A DNA stretch of 64,000 nt, taken from positions 86,936 through 150,935 of the forward strand of contig NZ_JOFS01000015.1 in the NCBI RefSeq assembly GCF_000719285.1, read 5' to 3'. The notes below the pieces were generated by a model. The model was not told the origin of the DNA. It ran no database searches and saw nothing but the letters and a program-made list of their open reading frames with translations. How positions within the stretch are numbered: the stretch's first letter is position 1; every line of letters begins with the position of its first letter. Below are positions 1-8,906 of the stretch, one piece after another. Position numbers and translations under genes: made by a program. Source of the stretch: Streptomyces bicolor. Lineage in GTDB: Bacteria; Actinomycetota; Actinomycetes; Streptomycetales; Streptomycetaceae.

Positions 1-554
1 ACGTACGGACGCTGGTCGGGGACCCCGACGCCGAGGACGTCGCGTCGGAGGCATGGCTGCAGATAGCCCGTGACCTGGAGCGATTCAGCGGGGACGCGGA
101 CCGTTTCCGCGGCTGGGCCGCCCGGATAGCCCGCAATCGCGCGCTCGACCACATACGCATGCGCGGCCGCCGCCCCGCGATCGGCGGCGACGAGACGGAG
201 CTCACCGGGAGGGCCGCCGAGTCCGACACCGCGGGCGAGGCCATGGAGGCGCTGGCCACCGACGGCACCCTCTCCCTCATCGCACGGCTCCCGCAGGACC
301 AGGCCGAGGCGGTCGTCCTGCGCGTGGTCGTGGGGCTCGACGCCAAGACGGCCGCCGAGACGCTCGGCAAGCGGCCGGGTGCCGTACGGACCGCCGCGCA
401 CCGGGGCCTGAAGCGGCTGGCCGAGCTGCTCGGCGACGATCCGGAATCGGCCGGGGTGCTCGACGCCCTGCCTCCCCAGCGAGGAACCCGCGACCGTGCG
501 GTGACGTCTGCGAGTGTGACGCAAAGCGTCACGCGGACGCAGAAGGATGTGTGA
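1..554 (+). CDS. ECF sigma factor, 5' truncated by window edge
   Basis: The reading frame is open from base 3 to the TGA at 552-554, giving 183 residues, and the true start lies outside the window. The visible part begins in sigma region 2 (DAEDVASEAWLQIA, then FRGWAARIARNRALDHIR) and continues with a region 4 helix-turn-helix (LPQDQAEAVVLR ... GAVRTAAHRGLKRL). This is the layout of extracytoplasmic-function sigma-70 factors that direct RNA polymerase to a small set of promoters. The stop overlaps the next start as TGATG, so the two are translationally coupled, which fits a sigma/anti-sigma pair. The specific stimulus cannot be read from the sequence. Confidence 0.88.
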   Translation, partial: VRTLVGDPDAEDVASEAWLQIARDLERFSGDADRFRGWAARIARNRALDHIRMRGRRPAIGGDETELTGRAAESDTAGEAMEALATDGTLSLIARLPQDQAEAVVLRVVVGLDAKTAAETLGKRPGAVRTAAHRGLKRLAELLGDDPESAGVLDALPPQRGTRDRAVTSASVTQSVTRTQKDV

Positions 555-1606
555 TGGCCGACGAGCAGTACAGGTGGCTGGACCGCGAAACGGCGGAGCG
601 ATTGCTGCGCGGAGAGTCACTCGAAGCTGTCGACGCGGACCATCGCGACCAGGCCGAACAGCTCGCCAAGACGCTTGAGGCGCTGACCGCCGAACCCCCG
701 CTGAGCAGCGCGGAACTCCCCGGAGAGGCCGCCGCGCTGGCGGCGTTCCGGACGGCGCGCGCGAACCGGGACGAGCCTTCCGCGACGGTCGGCGAGGGCG
801 CCGGCTCCGGGGCCGACCAGGCCTCCGACGTCGGGCTGGTCCGGATCGGCGCCGTCTCCGGGCGCGCCGCCCGTCGCCCCCGCTGGGGCCGCCCCCTGCG
901 GCTCGGCCTCGCCGCGGCGCTGGCCGTGGGCATGGTCGGCGGGGTCGCGGTCGCGGCCGGAACCGGAGTGCTGCGGACGCCGTTCGGTGGCGAGGACGAG
1001 CCTGGCCGCCCCGCCGCCACGGTCTCGGCGGCTGTGCCACCGGACCGTCCCTTCGTCTCGCCCTCGCCGGAGATCGGCGCGCAGGACGAACCCACCCCCG
1101 ACGGCGCGTCGAAGCTCCCGACCGGACCCGGCACCTCCCAGGACACCGGTCCGGGTGGCCCCGCCGCGGACCGCGGTACACCCGGCGCGGAGCAGGACCG
1201 GCCGACCGGCGGCTGGTGGAACGCCGTCAAGTCCTGCCGCGACATGCGCGACGGCAAGGCGCTGCCCCGCGACCGCCGCCGTGCCCTCGAGAGCGCGGCG
1301 GGCAGTTCCGCCTACGTGTGGAACTACTGCAAGACCGTGCTGACCGGCGCCGGCGAGAGCACGCGTGCGCAGGGTGACGAGCCCCGGGGTGACGACGGTC
1401 ACGACGAGGGCAAGGGCGACGACAAGGGCAAGGACGACGACGGCAAGGGCAAGGACGACGAGTACCGCTCGCCCGGCAAGGGCCGCGGCAACGGCCACCG
1501 CACGGACGGCGCCGCGGCGGCCCCGCCCACCGTGCCCGACCTCCTGCCGGACGGCGCCCGACTGCCCACGCCCCTGCTGCCGAGCCCGTCGTACAGCACG
1601 CTCTGA
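554..1606 (+). CDS. Putative membrane anti-sigma factor / extracytoplasmic protein
   Basis: The protein has 350 residues from ATG 554, which shares its A with the upstream stop; GTG 551 is an alternative. A cytoplasmic N-terminal part of about 115 residues (possible sigma-binding region) is followed by one membrane segment (LGLAAALAVGMVGGVAVAAG, about 117-137). Next come a Pro/Gly-rich outside segment, a short conserved-looking domain with two cysteines (WWNAVKSCRDMRDG ... YVWNYCKTVL) and a Lys/Asp/Gly low-complexity stretch (GDDKGKDDDGKGKDDE). No family is named with certainty. Coupling to an ECF sigma gene and the one-pass topology make an anti-sigma role the best inference. Confidence 0.72.
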   Translation: MADEQYRWLDRETAERLLRGESLEAVDADHRDQAEQLAKTLEALTAEPPLSSAELPGEAAALAAFRTARANRDEPSATVGEGAGSGADQASDVGLVRIGAVSGRAARRPRWGRPLRLGLAAALAVGMVGGVAVAAGTGVLRTPFGGEDEPGRPAATVSAAVPPDRPFVSPSPEIGAQDEPTPDGASKLPTGPGTSQDTGPGGPAADRGTPGAEQDRPTGGWWNAVKSCRDMRDGKALPRDRRRALESAAGSSAYVWNYCKTVLTGAGESTRAQGDEPRGDDGHDEGKGDDKGKDDDGKGKDDEYRSPGKGRGNGHRTDGAAAAPPTVPDLLPDGARLPTPLLPSPSYSTL

Positions 1607-1820
1607 GCGGACCCACGCCTCGTCGTGACCCGCAGCCGAGGCCCGTCACGCCAGTCACACGTCGCTGACCTGCGGTTTTGTGGCCCAGGAAAAATCCCGG
1701 AGAAATTCTTGGCGAAAGCAGTGACGTTTTCGGCCGTCGTGGCGCTGAACTGAGTGAGCCGACTGGTCATCGGCCGTCGCACAGAGCCGGGGTTCCCCCC
1801 GTACCTGCGGCTCGTGCATT

Positions 1821-1859
1821 GGCGCGGGCGGGACACGTTCCCCCGGTCCCGCCCGCGCC
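1821..1859. terminator. Bidirectional hairpin terminator
   Basis: A perfect 14-bp stem (GGCGCGGGCGGGAC / GTCCCGCCCGCGCC) with an 11-nt loop lies between two convergent genes. It has no T-tract, as is usual for Streptomyces terminators. Confidence 0.75.
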
Positions 1860-1882
1860 CCACAGCTTCGGCGCCCCGCGCC

Positions 1883-2728
1883 TCACCAGTGGACGACGAC
1901 CTTGTCGCCGGTCTCCACCTGGGCGAACATCTCCGCGATCGCCCGCTCGTCCGCCACGTTGACGCAACCGTGCGACGCTCCCGCGTAACCCGTGGCCGCG
2001 AAGTCGGACGAGTAGTGCACCGCCTGGCCGCCGCTGAAGAACATCGCGTACGGCATCGGCGAGTCGTAGAGCGTCGACACGTGGTGCCGCGACTTCCAGT
2101 AGACGCTGAACACACCTTCCCGCGTCGGTGTGTACTGCGACCCGAACCGCACCGGCACCGTCAGGACCGACCGCCCGTCGATCATCCAGCGCAGCGTCCG
2201 GCTCGACTTGCTGACGCACAGCACCCGACCGGTCAGGCACCGCGCGTCCGGCGGATCGGCCGGCTGCCCGCCCATCAGGTACAGGTCCCACTTGCCGGGC
2301 TCGCGCGTCATCCTCAGCAGTCGCTGCCAGGTGACCTCATCGGTCTTCCCCGTCTTCGGCAGCCCGCGCTTGCCCTGGAAGCCCCGGACCGCCTGCTCGG
2401 TGAGGTCGTCGTAGGTCCCCGTCGGCCCGTCGAAGAGCCAGGCGATCTGCCGCAGCCGGGCCTGCAGCTCACGTACGTCACGGCCCGTGTCGCCCCGCGA
2501 CCACAGCACGGCGGGTGGTGCCGCGGGCGTGGGCGGCCTGGAGCTCGGCTTGTCGTCGGACGGGCCGGACGGGTCGGACTTCGGGGACGGCGTTTCGCTC
2601 GGCAGCTCTATGCGCACCGGCGAGCGCTGCTCCTCGCCCGAGGCCTGGACGGTGCAGCCGCACAGCACCGTGAGCACGGCACCCGAGGCGAGTACCGCGG
2701 TCGATCTCCTCATGCCCCTGATACGCAT
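1883..2728 (-). CDS. L,D-transpeptidase lipoprotein with peptidoglycan-binding domain
   Basis: This is probably a peptidoglycan cross-linking (3-3) or protein-anchoring enzyme on the outer face of the membrane. From the chosen ATG (281 residues) there is a lipoprotein signal ending VLTVLCGC with Cys25. A Ser/Pro linker follows, then a peptidoglycan-binding repeat (about 80-137, [17 protein letters not shown]) and a YkuD catalytic domain (about 167-281). The catalytic motif is ASHGCVNV with His253 and Cys255. An in-frame upstream start at 2758 and a downstream ATG at 2713 are alternatives. The 2728 start was chosen because a G-rich Shine-Dalgarno-like stretch precedes it. It is convergent with the preceding pair and shares their terminator. 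Confidence 0.9.
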   Translation of the reverse strand: MRIRGMRRSTAVLASGAVLTVLCGCTVQASGEEQRSPVRIELPSETPSPKSDPSGPSDDKPSSRPPTPAAPPAVLWSRGDTGRDVRELQARLRQIAWLFDGPTGTYDDLTEQAVRGFQGKRGLPKTGKTDEVTWQRLLRMTREPGKWDLYLMGGQPADPPDARCLTGRVLCVSKSSRTLRWMIDGRSVLTVPVRFGSQYTPTREGVFSVYWKSRHHVSTLYDSPMPYAMFFSGGQAVHYSSDFAATGYAGASHGCVNVADERAIAEMFAQVETGDKVVVHW

Positions 2729-2869
2729 CCCCGACCCCCGCCGTCTCACCGCGGCCACCCCCGGCCGCCCACCCTGGTGTCACCTGAGATCTTCCCCGCG
2801 CGTGACCGGTTGCGAACCAGACGGCATGGTTGGACTGAGCGGTTACGACGGCAATGTGGGAGGCACACC

Positions 2870-4450
2870 ATGGCGCGTGAGTCGGAGTCCGGACTGCCCA
2901 TCGAGCCGGTCTACGGGCCGGACGCACTGGACGGCTGGGACGCCTCCGAGAAGCTGGGCGAGCCCGGCTCGTACCCTTTCACCCGCGGCGTCTACCCCAC
3001 CATGTACACCGGCCGCCCCTGGACGATGCGTCAGTACGCCGGTTTCGGCACGGCGAAGGAGTCCAACGCCCGCTACCGCGATCTGATCGCGCACGGCACG
3101 ACGGGCCTGTCGGTCGCCTTCGACCTGCCCACCCAGATGGGCCACGACTCCGACGCGCCGATCGCGCACGGCGAGGTCGGCAAGGTGGGCGTGGCCATCG
3201 ACTCGATCGACGACATGCGGGTGCTGTTCGGCGGGATCCCGCTGGACAAGGTGTCGACGTCGATGACGATCAACGCGCCCGCGGCCCTGCTGCTGCTCCT
3301 GTACCAGCTGGTCGCGGAGGAGCAGGGCGTCAGCGCCGACCAGCTCACCGGCACGATCCAGAACGACGTGCTGAAGGAGTACATCGCGCGCGGGACGTAC
3401 ATCTTCCCGCCGAAGCCGTCCCTCCGGCTGATCGCGGACATCTTCAAGTACTGCAGGGCCGAGATCCCGAAGTGGAACACGATCTCGATCTCCGGCTACC
3501 ACATGGCCGAGGCGGGCGCGAGCCCCGCGCAGGAGATCGCCTTCACGCTCGCGGACGGCATCGAGTACGTCCGTACGGCGGTGGCCGCGGGCATGGACGT
3601 CGACGACTTCGCGCCCCGCCTGTCCTTCTTCTTCGTGGCCCGTACGACGATCCTGGAGGAGGTCGCCAAGTTCCGCGCGGCGCGCAGGATCTGGGCCCGG
3701 GTGATGCGGGACGAGTTCGGCGCGAGGAACCCCAAGTCCCTGATGCTGCGCTTCCACACCCAGACGGCCGGCGTGCAGCTGACGGCCCAGCAGCCGGAGG
3801 TCAACCTGGTCCGGGTCGCGGTGCAGGGCCTCGCGGCCGTGCTCGGCGGCACGCAGTCCCTGCACACCAACTCCTTCGACGAGGCCATCGCCCTGCCGAC
3901 GGACAAGAGCGCGCGGCTGGCGTTGCGCACCCAGCAGGTGCTGGCGTACGAGACGGACGTGACCGCGACCGTGGACCCCTTCGCCGGCTCCTACGTCATC
4001 GAGAAGATGACCGACGGCGTCGAGGCGGCGGCCGTCGGGCTGATGCAGCGGGTCGAGGACCTGGGCGGCGCGGTGGCGGCCATCGAGCACGGCTTCCAGA
4101 AGAACGAGATCGAGCGCAGCGCCTACCGGATCGCCCAGGAGACCGACTCCGGCGAACGGGTCGTCGTCGGCGTCAACCGCTTCCAGCTGGACGAGGAGGA
4201 GCCGTACGAGCCGTTGCGGGTGGACCCGGCGATCGAGGCCCAGCAGGCGCAGCGGCTGGCCGAGCTCCGCGCCGGGCGCGATCAGTCGGCGGTGGACGCC
4301 GCCCTGGCCGCCCTGAAGAAGGCGGCCGAGGGGGAGGACAACGTCCTGTACCCGATGAAGGACGCGCTGCGGGCCCGCGCCACGGTCGGCGAGGTGTGCG
4401 GCGCCCTGCGGGAGGTGTGGGGGAGGTACGTGCCCTCGGACGCCTTCTGA
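2870..4450 (+). CDS. Acyl-CoA (methylmalonyl-CoA type) mutase large subunit, catalytic domain only
   Basis: This is an adenosylcobalamin-dependent carbon-skeleton mutase catalytic chain of 526 residues, with GTGGGAGG ahead of the ATG. The TIM-barrel signatures are present ([69 protein letters not shown]). By alignment from memory with Propionibacterium MutB, the substrate-choosing Tyr89 and Arg207 correspond to Tyr56 and Arg174 here. Both are kept, which favours methylmalonyl-CoA over isobutyryl-CoA (Phe/Gln) or 2-hydroxyisobutyryl-CoA (Ile) specificity. The protein stops after the barrel, with no C-terminal DxHxxG cobalamin-binding domain, so it needs a separate small subunit, and none is encoded nearby. 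It is probably a monocistronic unit. Confidence 0.9.
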   Translation: MARESESGLPIEPVYGPDALDGWDASEKLGEPGSYPFTRGVYPTMYTGRPWTMRQYAGFGTAKESNARYRDLIAHGTTGLSVAFDLPTQMGHDSDAPIAHGEVGKVGVAIDSIDDMRVLFGGIPLDKVSTSMTINAPAALLLLLYQLVAEEQGVSADQLTGTIQNDVLKEYIARGTYIFPPKPSLRLIADIFKYCRAEIPKWNTISISGYHMAEAGASPAQEIAFTLADGIEYVRTAVAAGMDVDDFAPRLSFFFVARTTILEEVAKFRAARRIWARVMRDEFGARNPKSLMLRFHTQTAGVQLTAQQPEVNLVRVAVQGLAAVLGGTQSLHTNSFDEAIALPTDKSARLALRTQQVLAYETDVTATVDPFAGSYVIEKMTDGVEAAAVGLMQRVEDLGGAVAAIEHGFQKNEIERSAYRIAQETDSGERVVVGVNRFQLDEEEPYEPLRVDPAIEAQQAQRLAELRAGRDQSAVDAALAALKKAAEGEDNVLYPMKDALRARATVGEVCGALREVWGRYVPSDAF

Positions 4451-4499
4451 CCGGTACTGCCAGGAGGGATTGCCGTACTCGCGTGCGACACTCCTTTTC

Positions 4500-5150
4500 A
4501 TGTTCGGCGTCATCGACCTTCCCACCTACTTGGCAGGACTCGTCCTGATCGTCCTGCTTCCCGGCCCCAACTCCCTGTACGTCCTGTCCGTCGCAGCCCG
4601 GCGCGGTGTGCGTGCCGGGTACACCGCGGCGGCCGGGGTCTGGTGCGGGGACACCGTGCTGATGACGCTGTCGGCGGCCGGGGTGGCGTCCCTGTTGCAG
4701 GCCAACGCCGTGCTGTTCGGGATCGTGAAGTACGCCGGGGCCGGGTATCTGACGTGGCTGGCGATCGGGATGCTGCGGGCGGCCTGGGGGATGTGGCGGA
4801 CCCGGCGGGAGACGGCCGCGCGTGAGGAGGCCGCGGACACCGGGCCGGCCGAGCGGCCGTACCGCCGTGCGCTGGTCATCAGTCTCTTCAACCCCAAGGC
4901 GATCCTGTTCTTCGTCGCCTTCTTCGTGCAGTTCGTCGACCCCGGATACGCCTACCCGGCGCTGTCGTTCGTCGTCCTAGGGGCGTTCGCGCAGCTCGCG
5001 AGCTTCCTGTACCTCAGTGCGCTGATATTCAGCGGGACGCGGCTGGCGAGTGCCTTCCGCCGTCGTAGGCGGTTGTCGGCGGGGGCGACTTCGGCGGCGG
5101 GGGCGCTGTTCCTCGGATTCGCGGCGAAGTTGTCCTTCGCCAGTGCGTGA
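4500..5150 (+). CDS. LysE/RhtB family exporter
   Basis: This inner-membrane amino-acid or metabolite exporter has 216 residues from ATG 4500. The N-terminus FGVIDLPTYLAGLVLIVLLP followed by GPNSLYVLSVAARRG is the classic LysE/LeuE-type opening, and about six hydrophobic segments follow, including SLFNPKAILFFVAFFVQF. An in-frame TTG at 4470 lies only 2 nt after AGGAGG and would add an unlikely N-terminus. No Shine-Dalgarno precedes ATG 4500, so a leaderless message is possible. The substrate is not determinable. The gene is convergent with a secreted-protein gene. Confidence 0.88.
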   Translation: MFGVIDLPTYLAGLVLIVLLPGPNSLYVLSVAARRGVRAGYTAAAGVWCGDTVLMTLSAAGVASLLQANAVLFGIVKYAGAGYLTWLAIGMLRAAWGMWRTRRETAAREEAADTGPAERPYRRALVISLFNPKAILFFVAFFVQFVDPGYAYPALSFVVLGAFAQLASFLYLSALIFSGTRLASAFRRRRRLSAGATSAAGALFLGFAAKLSFASA

Positions 5151-5165
5151 CTGGAGGCCGACGAA

Positions 5166-5213
5166 CGCGCCCGCCTGATGGCCGACTTTCCCTTGTCGGC
5201 TCAGGCGGGCGCG
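5166..5213. terminator. Two-stage hairpin terminator
   Basis: A perfect 13-bp outer stem (CGCGCCCGCCTGA / TCAGGCGGGCGCG) encloses a second 6-bp stem (GCCGAC / GTCGGC). It lies between the convergent exporter and ricin-like genes. Confidence 0.8.
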
Positions 5214-5240
5214 GAGATCTTCGCTGAGGAGGTCCGTGGA

Positions 5241-5723
5241 TCAGTTGTGGGTGCCGGTCCACCGGTAGTAGGAGGCGGCAACCTGGCCACTGTCCGTGGC
5301 GTAGACGGCGTCCCTGACGTCGCTCGTCCTCAGGAGTGACTCGTTCCCGCCGCCCAGCAGGCCCTGGAGCCTCTTGAGGTCGGCCGTGTAGTAGAACATC
5401 TGGCCCGACTCGGAGCTGTTGCAGCTGCTCGTCCAGACGGCATTGACGTCCGTCTTGTTGTCGGTCATCAGGCAGAGACCGGTCTCCCGGTTCTTGAGTT
5501 GCTTCCAGGCGTTGCTGCCGACCCAGTCCCAGTCCTGGCGGTCGCTTCCGTTGCAGATCGTCGCGAATGCCGACCCGGCTCCGCCGGTCAGACAGGTGCC
5601 GAACCGCTCATTCTGGAACTGCCAGTACGTGGGCGCCGCCTGCGCCGACGACGGGAAGATCATCCCGGCGCCCACAGCCAGCGTGCCGATCGCGGTGACG
5701 GCGGCAAGTCGCAGCTTCCTCAT
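5241..5723 (-). CDS. Secreted small ricin-type (beta-trefoil) lectin-like protein
   Basis: The protein has 160 residues with AGAAGGG before the ATG. A Sec signal peptide (MRKLRLAAVTAIGTLAVGAG ... SSAQA|APTYW, cleavage near residue 29) leads to a mature domain of about 130 residues. The domain has repeated FGTCLTGG / GLCLMTDN and RQDWDWV / SGQMFYY units typical of single beta-trefoil carbohydrate-binding folds, plus four cysteines that could form two disulfides. It probably binds a sugar polymer outside the cell. No enzymatic domain is attached. The ligand is unknown. Confidence 0.75.
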   Translation of the reverse strand: MRKLRLAAVTAIGTLAVGAGMIFPSSAQAAPTYWQFQNERFGTCLTGGAGSAFATICNGSDRQDWDWVGSNAWKQLKNRETGLCLMTDNKTDVNAVWTSSCNSSESGQMFYYTADLKRLQGLLGGGNESLLRTSDVRDAVYATDSGQVAASYYRWTGTHN

Positions 5724-5810
5724 CAAAAACCCTTCTCTCAAGAGCGGGAAGTGAACCGAGCAACAGCATTGCTGGCCGGGGCAGTTGAGACGTTGGCGCT
5801 CAGAGCACAC

Positions 5811-6725
5811 TCATGTGGCAATCCGTCCACTCGGGACACGGGCGTGCCGCCGGAAGTCGGTCGGCGCGATGCCGTACGTCGCCCGGAAGGCCCGGGCGAA
5901 GTCGCCGGCGCGGGCGAAGCCCCAGCGCGCGGCGATGGCATGAACCGGCGTGGCCGCCTCTGCGGGATCGGCGAGGTCGAAGCGGGCGCGCTCGAGCCGC
6001 CGGCGGCGGATGTACGCGGCGACGGTCTCGCTCTCGTCCTCGAAGAGGCGGTGCAGATAGCTGAGGGAGATGCCGTGCGCGGCGGCGACGGCCCGCGGGG
6101 TCAACTCCGGGTCGGACAGCCGACGTTGGATGAACGCCCTGATGCGTGGGGTCAGCGTCCGGCTCGGTGTCTCCGGTGGGGCGCAACCCCCGTCGTCACC
6201 CCCGTCGTCGGGGGCGGGGGAGTGGGTCAACAGGGCCGCCACCATGGTGCCCAGGACCGTTCCCAGGCGCGGTCCGTCAGAGGGCCGGAACGTGCCGGTG
6301 TCCTCCGTCAGCTGGGTGAGCAGCCGGGCCAGGAGGGCACCCGCGCCCGCACGGCCGGGGAGACGGCGTCCCAGCATCCGGTCGGCCTCTTCCGGCGGCA
6401 GGGGAAGCAGTGCCTCGGGGATGGCGACGCCGACGGCCCGGATCGGGCCCGCGCGCAGCTGCAGCGGCCGTAAGTGGTCGTCGAAGGAGAAGTCGCCCGC
6501 GCTCAGGGGCGTTTCGCGCCCGTGGTGGACGATCGCCGCCTCGCCCTCCAGGAGCAGGACCAGGTGGAATTGGCGATCGGCCGACCGTCGGACCGGCGCG
6601 AGGGCCCGTGCGAACAGCGGCGGGCAGGTCACGGACCACACCGATGCCGCGCCGAACTCGACGAGCCGTACGTGTTGCCGGATGGAGAGGCCGGGATGGC
6701 CGTACCCCCGGGCGAGTCCCCCCAT
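5811..6725 (-). CDS. AraC-family regulator (first of a tandem pair)
   Basis: The 304-residue regulator has an N-terminal AraC-binding-like sensor (about 5-170; SIRQHVRLVEFG, FHLVLLLEGEAAIVHHGRE) and a C-terminal double helix-turn-helix (HGISLSYLHRLFEDESETVA, then IAARWGFARAGDFARAFRAT). The open frame runs far upstream, but ATG 6725, with GAGGG 10 nt before it, gives the family's usual length. GTG 6746 would overlap the upstream gene's stop. The protein is a paralogue of its upstream neighbour, so the pair probably arose by tandem duplication. The inducer is unknown. Confidence 0.85.
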   Translation of the reverse strand: MGGLARGYGHPGLSIRQHVRLVEFGAASVWSVTCPPLFARALAPVRRSADRQFHLVLLLEGEAAIVHHGRETPLSAGDFSFDDHLRPLQLRAGPIRAVGVAIPEALLPLPPEEADRMLGRRLPGRAGAGALLARLLTQLTEDTGTFRPSDGPRLGTVLGTMVAALLTHSPAPDDGGDDGGCAPPETPSRTLTPRIRAFIQRRLSDPELTPRAVAAAHGISLSYLHRLFEDESETVAAYIRRRRLERARFDLADPAEAATPVHAIAARWGFARAGDFARAFRATYGIAPTDFRRHARVPSGRIAT

Positions 6726-6738
6726 GGCGTCCCGGCCC

Positions 6739-7716
6739 TCAACCACGAGGCGCCCGGAGGGCCTGGCGGCGCCAGTCCCGTGGCGGCATGCCGTATGCCG
6801 CGTGGAAGGCGCGCGTGAAGGCCGCGTGCTCGCGGAATCCGCAGTCGGCCGCGATGCGGTGCACCGGCACGTCCCGCAGCCCGGGGTCGGTGAGCGCACG
6901 CCGGGCCCGCTCCAGGCGCCGGCGGCGGATCAGCTCGGTGACGGTGGTGTCCCGGCTCCGGAAGAGGCGGTGCAGATAGCTGACGGAGATGTGGTGGGCG
7001 GCGGCGATGTCCCGGGGTGAGAGGCCCGGGTCGCACAGGTGCTCCTGGACGAACGACTCGACGCTCAGCAGCAGGGTTCTTCGACGGGACTCGTCCGGCA
7101 GCCGGGGGCCGGTGTCCAGGTGGTGGGCGAGCGTGGCGGCCAGCAGGTCCAGGGTCACCGTGCTCAGCCGTTCGATGTCGGCGGTCGGGCGGGGGACCCG
7201 GTCGGCGGCCAGGTCGCCGAGGAAGTGGGTGAGCAGTGCGGCCACGCCCTCCTGGCCGGGCAAGCGGGTCCCGAGCAGCCGGTCGGTACGGCGGGCGGAC
7301 AGCGGCAGCAGGGCGCGGGGCACGTGCGCGCGCACCAGCGTGACCGGGCCCGGGCCGGCCAGTCGTACGCTGAACGGTCGCGAGCTGTCGTAGAGGGCGA
7401 GATCACGTTCGCCGAGCAGGGCCTCGCGCCCGGCCTGGGTCACGACCAGCGCCCCGCGCCGTGGGAACACGATCGAGCACAGTTCCGGGTCCGCCTGCCG
7501 GATCGTCGCCGGGGTGCGCCGCACGAGGGACGGCGAGCAGGTCAGCTCCACGATGTTCACCGGGCCGAGGTCGAATGCCCGGGCCGTGGCCTGGAAGGGT
7601 TCCGGGTCGGTTTCCGTGAGCCGCATCGGATGGTCGCTGTGGAGCAGGAAGTCGTCGAAGCGGGCCAGTCGCTCGGTCTGCGGCAGGTCCGCGCTGTGGA
7701 AAACGGTCGTATGCAC
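6739..7716 (-). CDS. AraC-family regulator (second of a tandem pair)
   Basis: The 325-residue regulator starts at GTG, preceded by GGGGGGAA. It has a cupin-like AraC-binding N-terminal domain (ELCSIVFPRRGALVVTQAGR, LALYDSSRPFSV) and a C-terminal AraC DNA-binding domain (HHISVSYLHRLFRSRDTTVT, IAADCGFREHAAFTRAFHAA). The recognition helix region is closely similar to the downstream copy, so both may bind related sites. The N-terminal FHSADLPQTERLARFDDFL is typical of regulators that sense small aromatic or signalling molecules, but that is only a resemblance. Confidence 0.88.
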   Translation of the reverse strand: MHTTVFHSADLPQTERLARFDDFLLHSDHPMRLTETDPEPFQATARAFDLGPVNIVELTCSPSLVRRTPATIRQADPELCSIVFPRRGALVVTQAGREALLGERDLALYDSSRPFSVRLAGPGPVTLVRAHVPRALLPLSARRTDRLLGTRLPGQEGVAALLTHFLGDLAADRVPRPTADIERLSTVTLDLLAATLAHHLDTGPRLPDESRRRTLLLSVESFVQEHLCDPGLSPRDIAAAHHISVSYLHRLFRSRDTTVTELIRRRRLERARRALTDPGLRDVPVHRIAADCGFREHAAFTRAFHAAYGMPPRDWRRQALRAPRG

Positions 7717-7817
7717 ACATTCCCCCCGGGTTCTGTCGAGTCGTATCGAACACCCGAGCGGGGATGATAAGCGCTGTCGGTGGCCACCGGATGGACGCGG
7801 GAAAGGGGGCGCCGTCC

Positions 7818-7839
7818 GGTTACCTTTCGTTCACCTGGT
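7818..7839 (+). promoter_or_regulatory. Candidate PHO box (PhoP site) upstream of GT2/polyST operon
   Basis: Two adjacent 11-nt direct-repeat units, GGTTACCTTTC and GTTCACCTGGT, match the Streptomyces PHO-box unit built on GTTCACC. A plausible promoter follows (TTGAGA 7853-7858, 19 nt, TACGGT 7878-7883) ahead of the GTG at 7920. PhoP binding is inferred from sequence only. Confidence 0.5.
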
Positions 7840-7919
7840 AGTTGGCAGGGAGTTGAGATCCGGCGTCGAACATCTCCTACGGTCGCAGGGATCCCCCCGG
7901 AGAGAGCCCAGGTGTACGC

Positions 7920-8906
7920 GTGACCAACCGCCCCCCGACACTGTCCGTGATCGTCCCCTGCTACAACATCGAGTCGTATGTCCCCGAGACCGTGACCAGC
8001 CTGGTCAACAACGAACGGGACGACTTCGAGTTCATCTTCGTCGAGGACCGGTCCACCAAGGACAAGACGTACGAAGCGCTGCTGACGCTGACGAAGAGAC
8101 TCAAGAACAGCCGGGTGATACGGCACGAGCAGAACGGCGGACTGGCCACCGCGCGCAACACCGGGATCGACGCCTCGGAAGGCCGCTACCTCACCTTCCT
8201 CGACGGCGACGACTGGCTGGCGCCGGGCTATCTCGCGGATCTGGTGGACGCCATCGAGCGGTTCGACGTCGATTTCGTACGCACCGACCACGTCCAGGTG
8301 ACGGGCATCGAACGGACCGTGCACCGGGCGCCCGAAGGCCGCCGCCACATCGCCCTGGACCCGCGCACCTCGATCCTCCCGGTCGACGACACGACCATGG
8401 TCGACTACCCGTACGCCTGGGCCGGCGTCTACCACCGCCGCCTCCTCGACAAGGGCATGCTGCGCTTCCACGACGGACTCAAGACCGCCGAGGACCGCCC
8501 CTGGATCTGGGACCTGCACCGCAGGGCCGACTCCTACGCCGTCGCCAGTCTGCGCGGCGTCTTCTACCGCCGGGGCGTGGCCAGTTCGCTGACCCAGATC
8601 GGCGACGTCCGCCAGCTGGACTTCTTCCGCTCCTTCGACCTCGTCCTCGCCGAACTGGCCGAGGACCCCGAGGTCGGCAAGCTGCGCAAGAAGGCGCTGC
8701 GCAACTACTGCGTCGTCATCGCCCACCAACTGCTCAGCCGCGGCCGGTTCGAACGCAGCATCGCCGCCAAACTGAAGCAGATGGCCGCCGAGGCACTGGG
8801 CAGGATGTCGGAGGAGGAGCTGGAAGAGGCTCTCGTCGGGATGGGCGAGGAGCGCGTGTACATGCTGCGCCGGATACGGGGCGGCATGAAGGGAGTGGCG
8901 GCATGA
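7920..8906 (+). CDS. Family 2 glycosyltransferase
   Basis: This GT-A glycosyltransferase of 328 residues probably builds a cell-wall glycopolymer in the cytoplasm. The opening TLSVIVPCYNIESYVPETV and the metal-binding DGDD at 95-98 (YLTFLDGDDWLAPGY) are classic for GT2. A long C-terminal region (TAEDRPWIWDLHRRADSYAV, YRRGVASSLTQIGDVRQLDF) is shared almost word for word with the GT2 encoded at 13103-14083. Its ATGA stop overlaps the next start, so it is cotranslated with the polysialyltransferase-like protein. GT2 plus polyST is a unit that occurs twice here in opposite orientation. Confidence 0.9.
   Translation: MTNRPPTLSVIVPCYNIESYVPETVTSLVNNERDDFEFIFVEDRSTKDKTYEALLTLTKRLKNSRVIRHEQNGGLATARNTGIDASEGRYLTFLDGDDWLAPGYLADLVDAIERFDVDFVRTDHVQVTGIERTVHRAPEGRRHIALDPRTSILPVDDTTMVDYPYAWAGVYHRRLLDKGMLRFHDGLKTAEDRPWIWDLHRRADSYAVASLRGVFYRRGVASSLTQIGDVRQLDFFRSFDLVLAELAEDPEVGKLRKKALRNYCVVIAHQLLSRGRFERSIAAKLKQMAAEALGRMSEEELEEALVGMGEERVYMLRRIRGGMKGVAA

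Noticed and set aside
2843..4525. Long antisense open frame over the mutase gene
   Set aside because: It is a GC-skew shadow: the sense strand has clear mutase motifs throughout and the antisense product has none.
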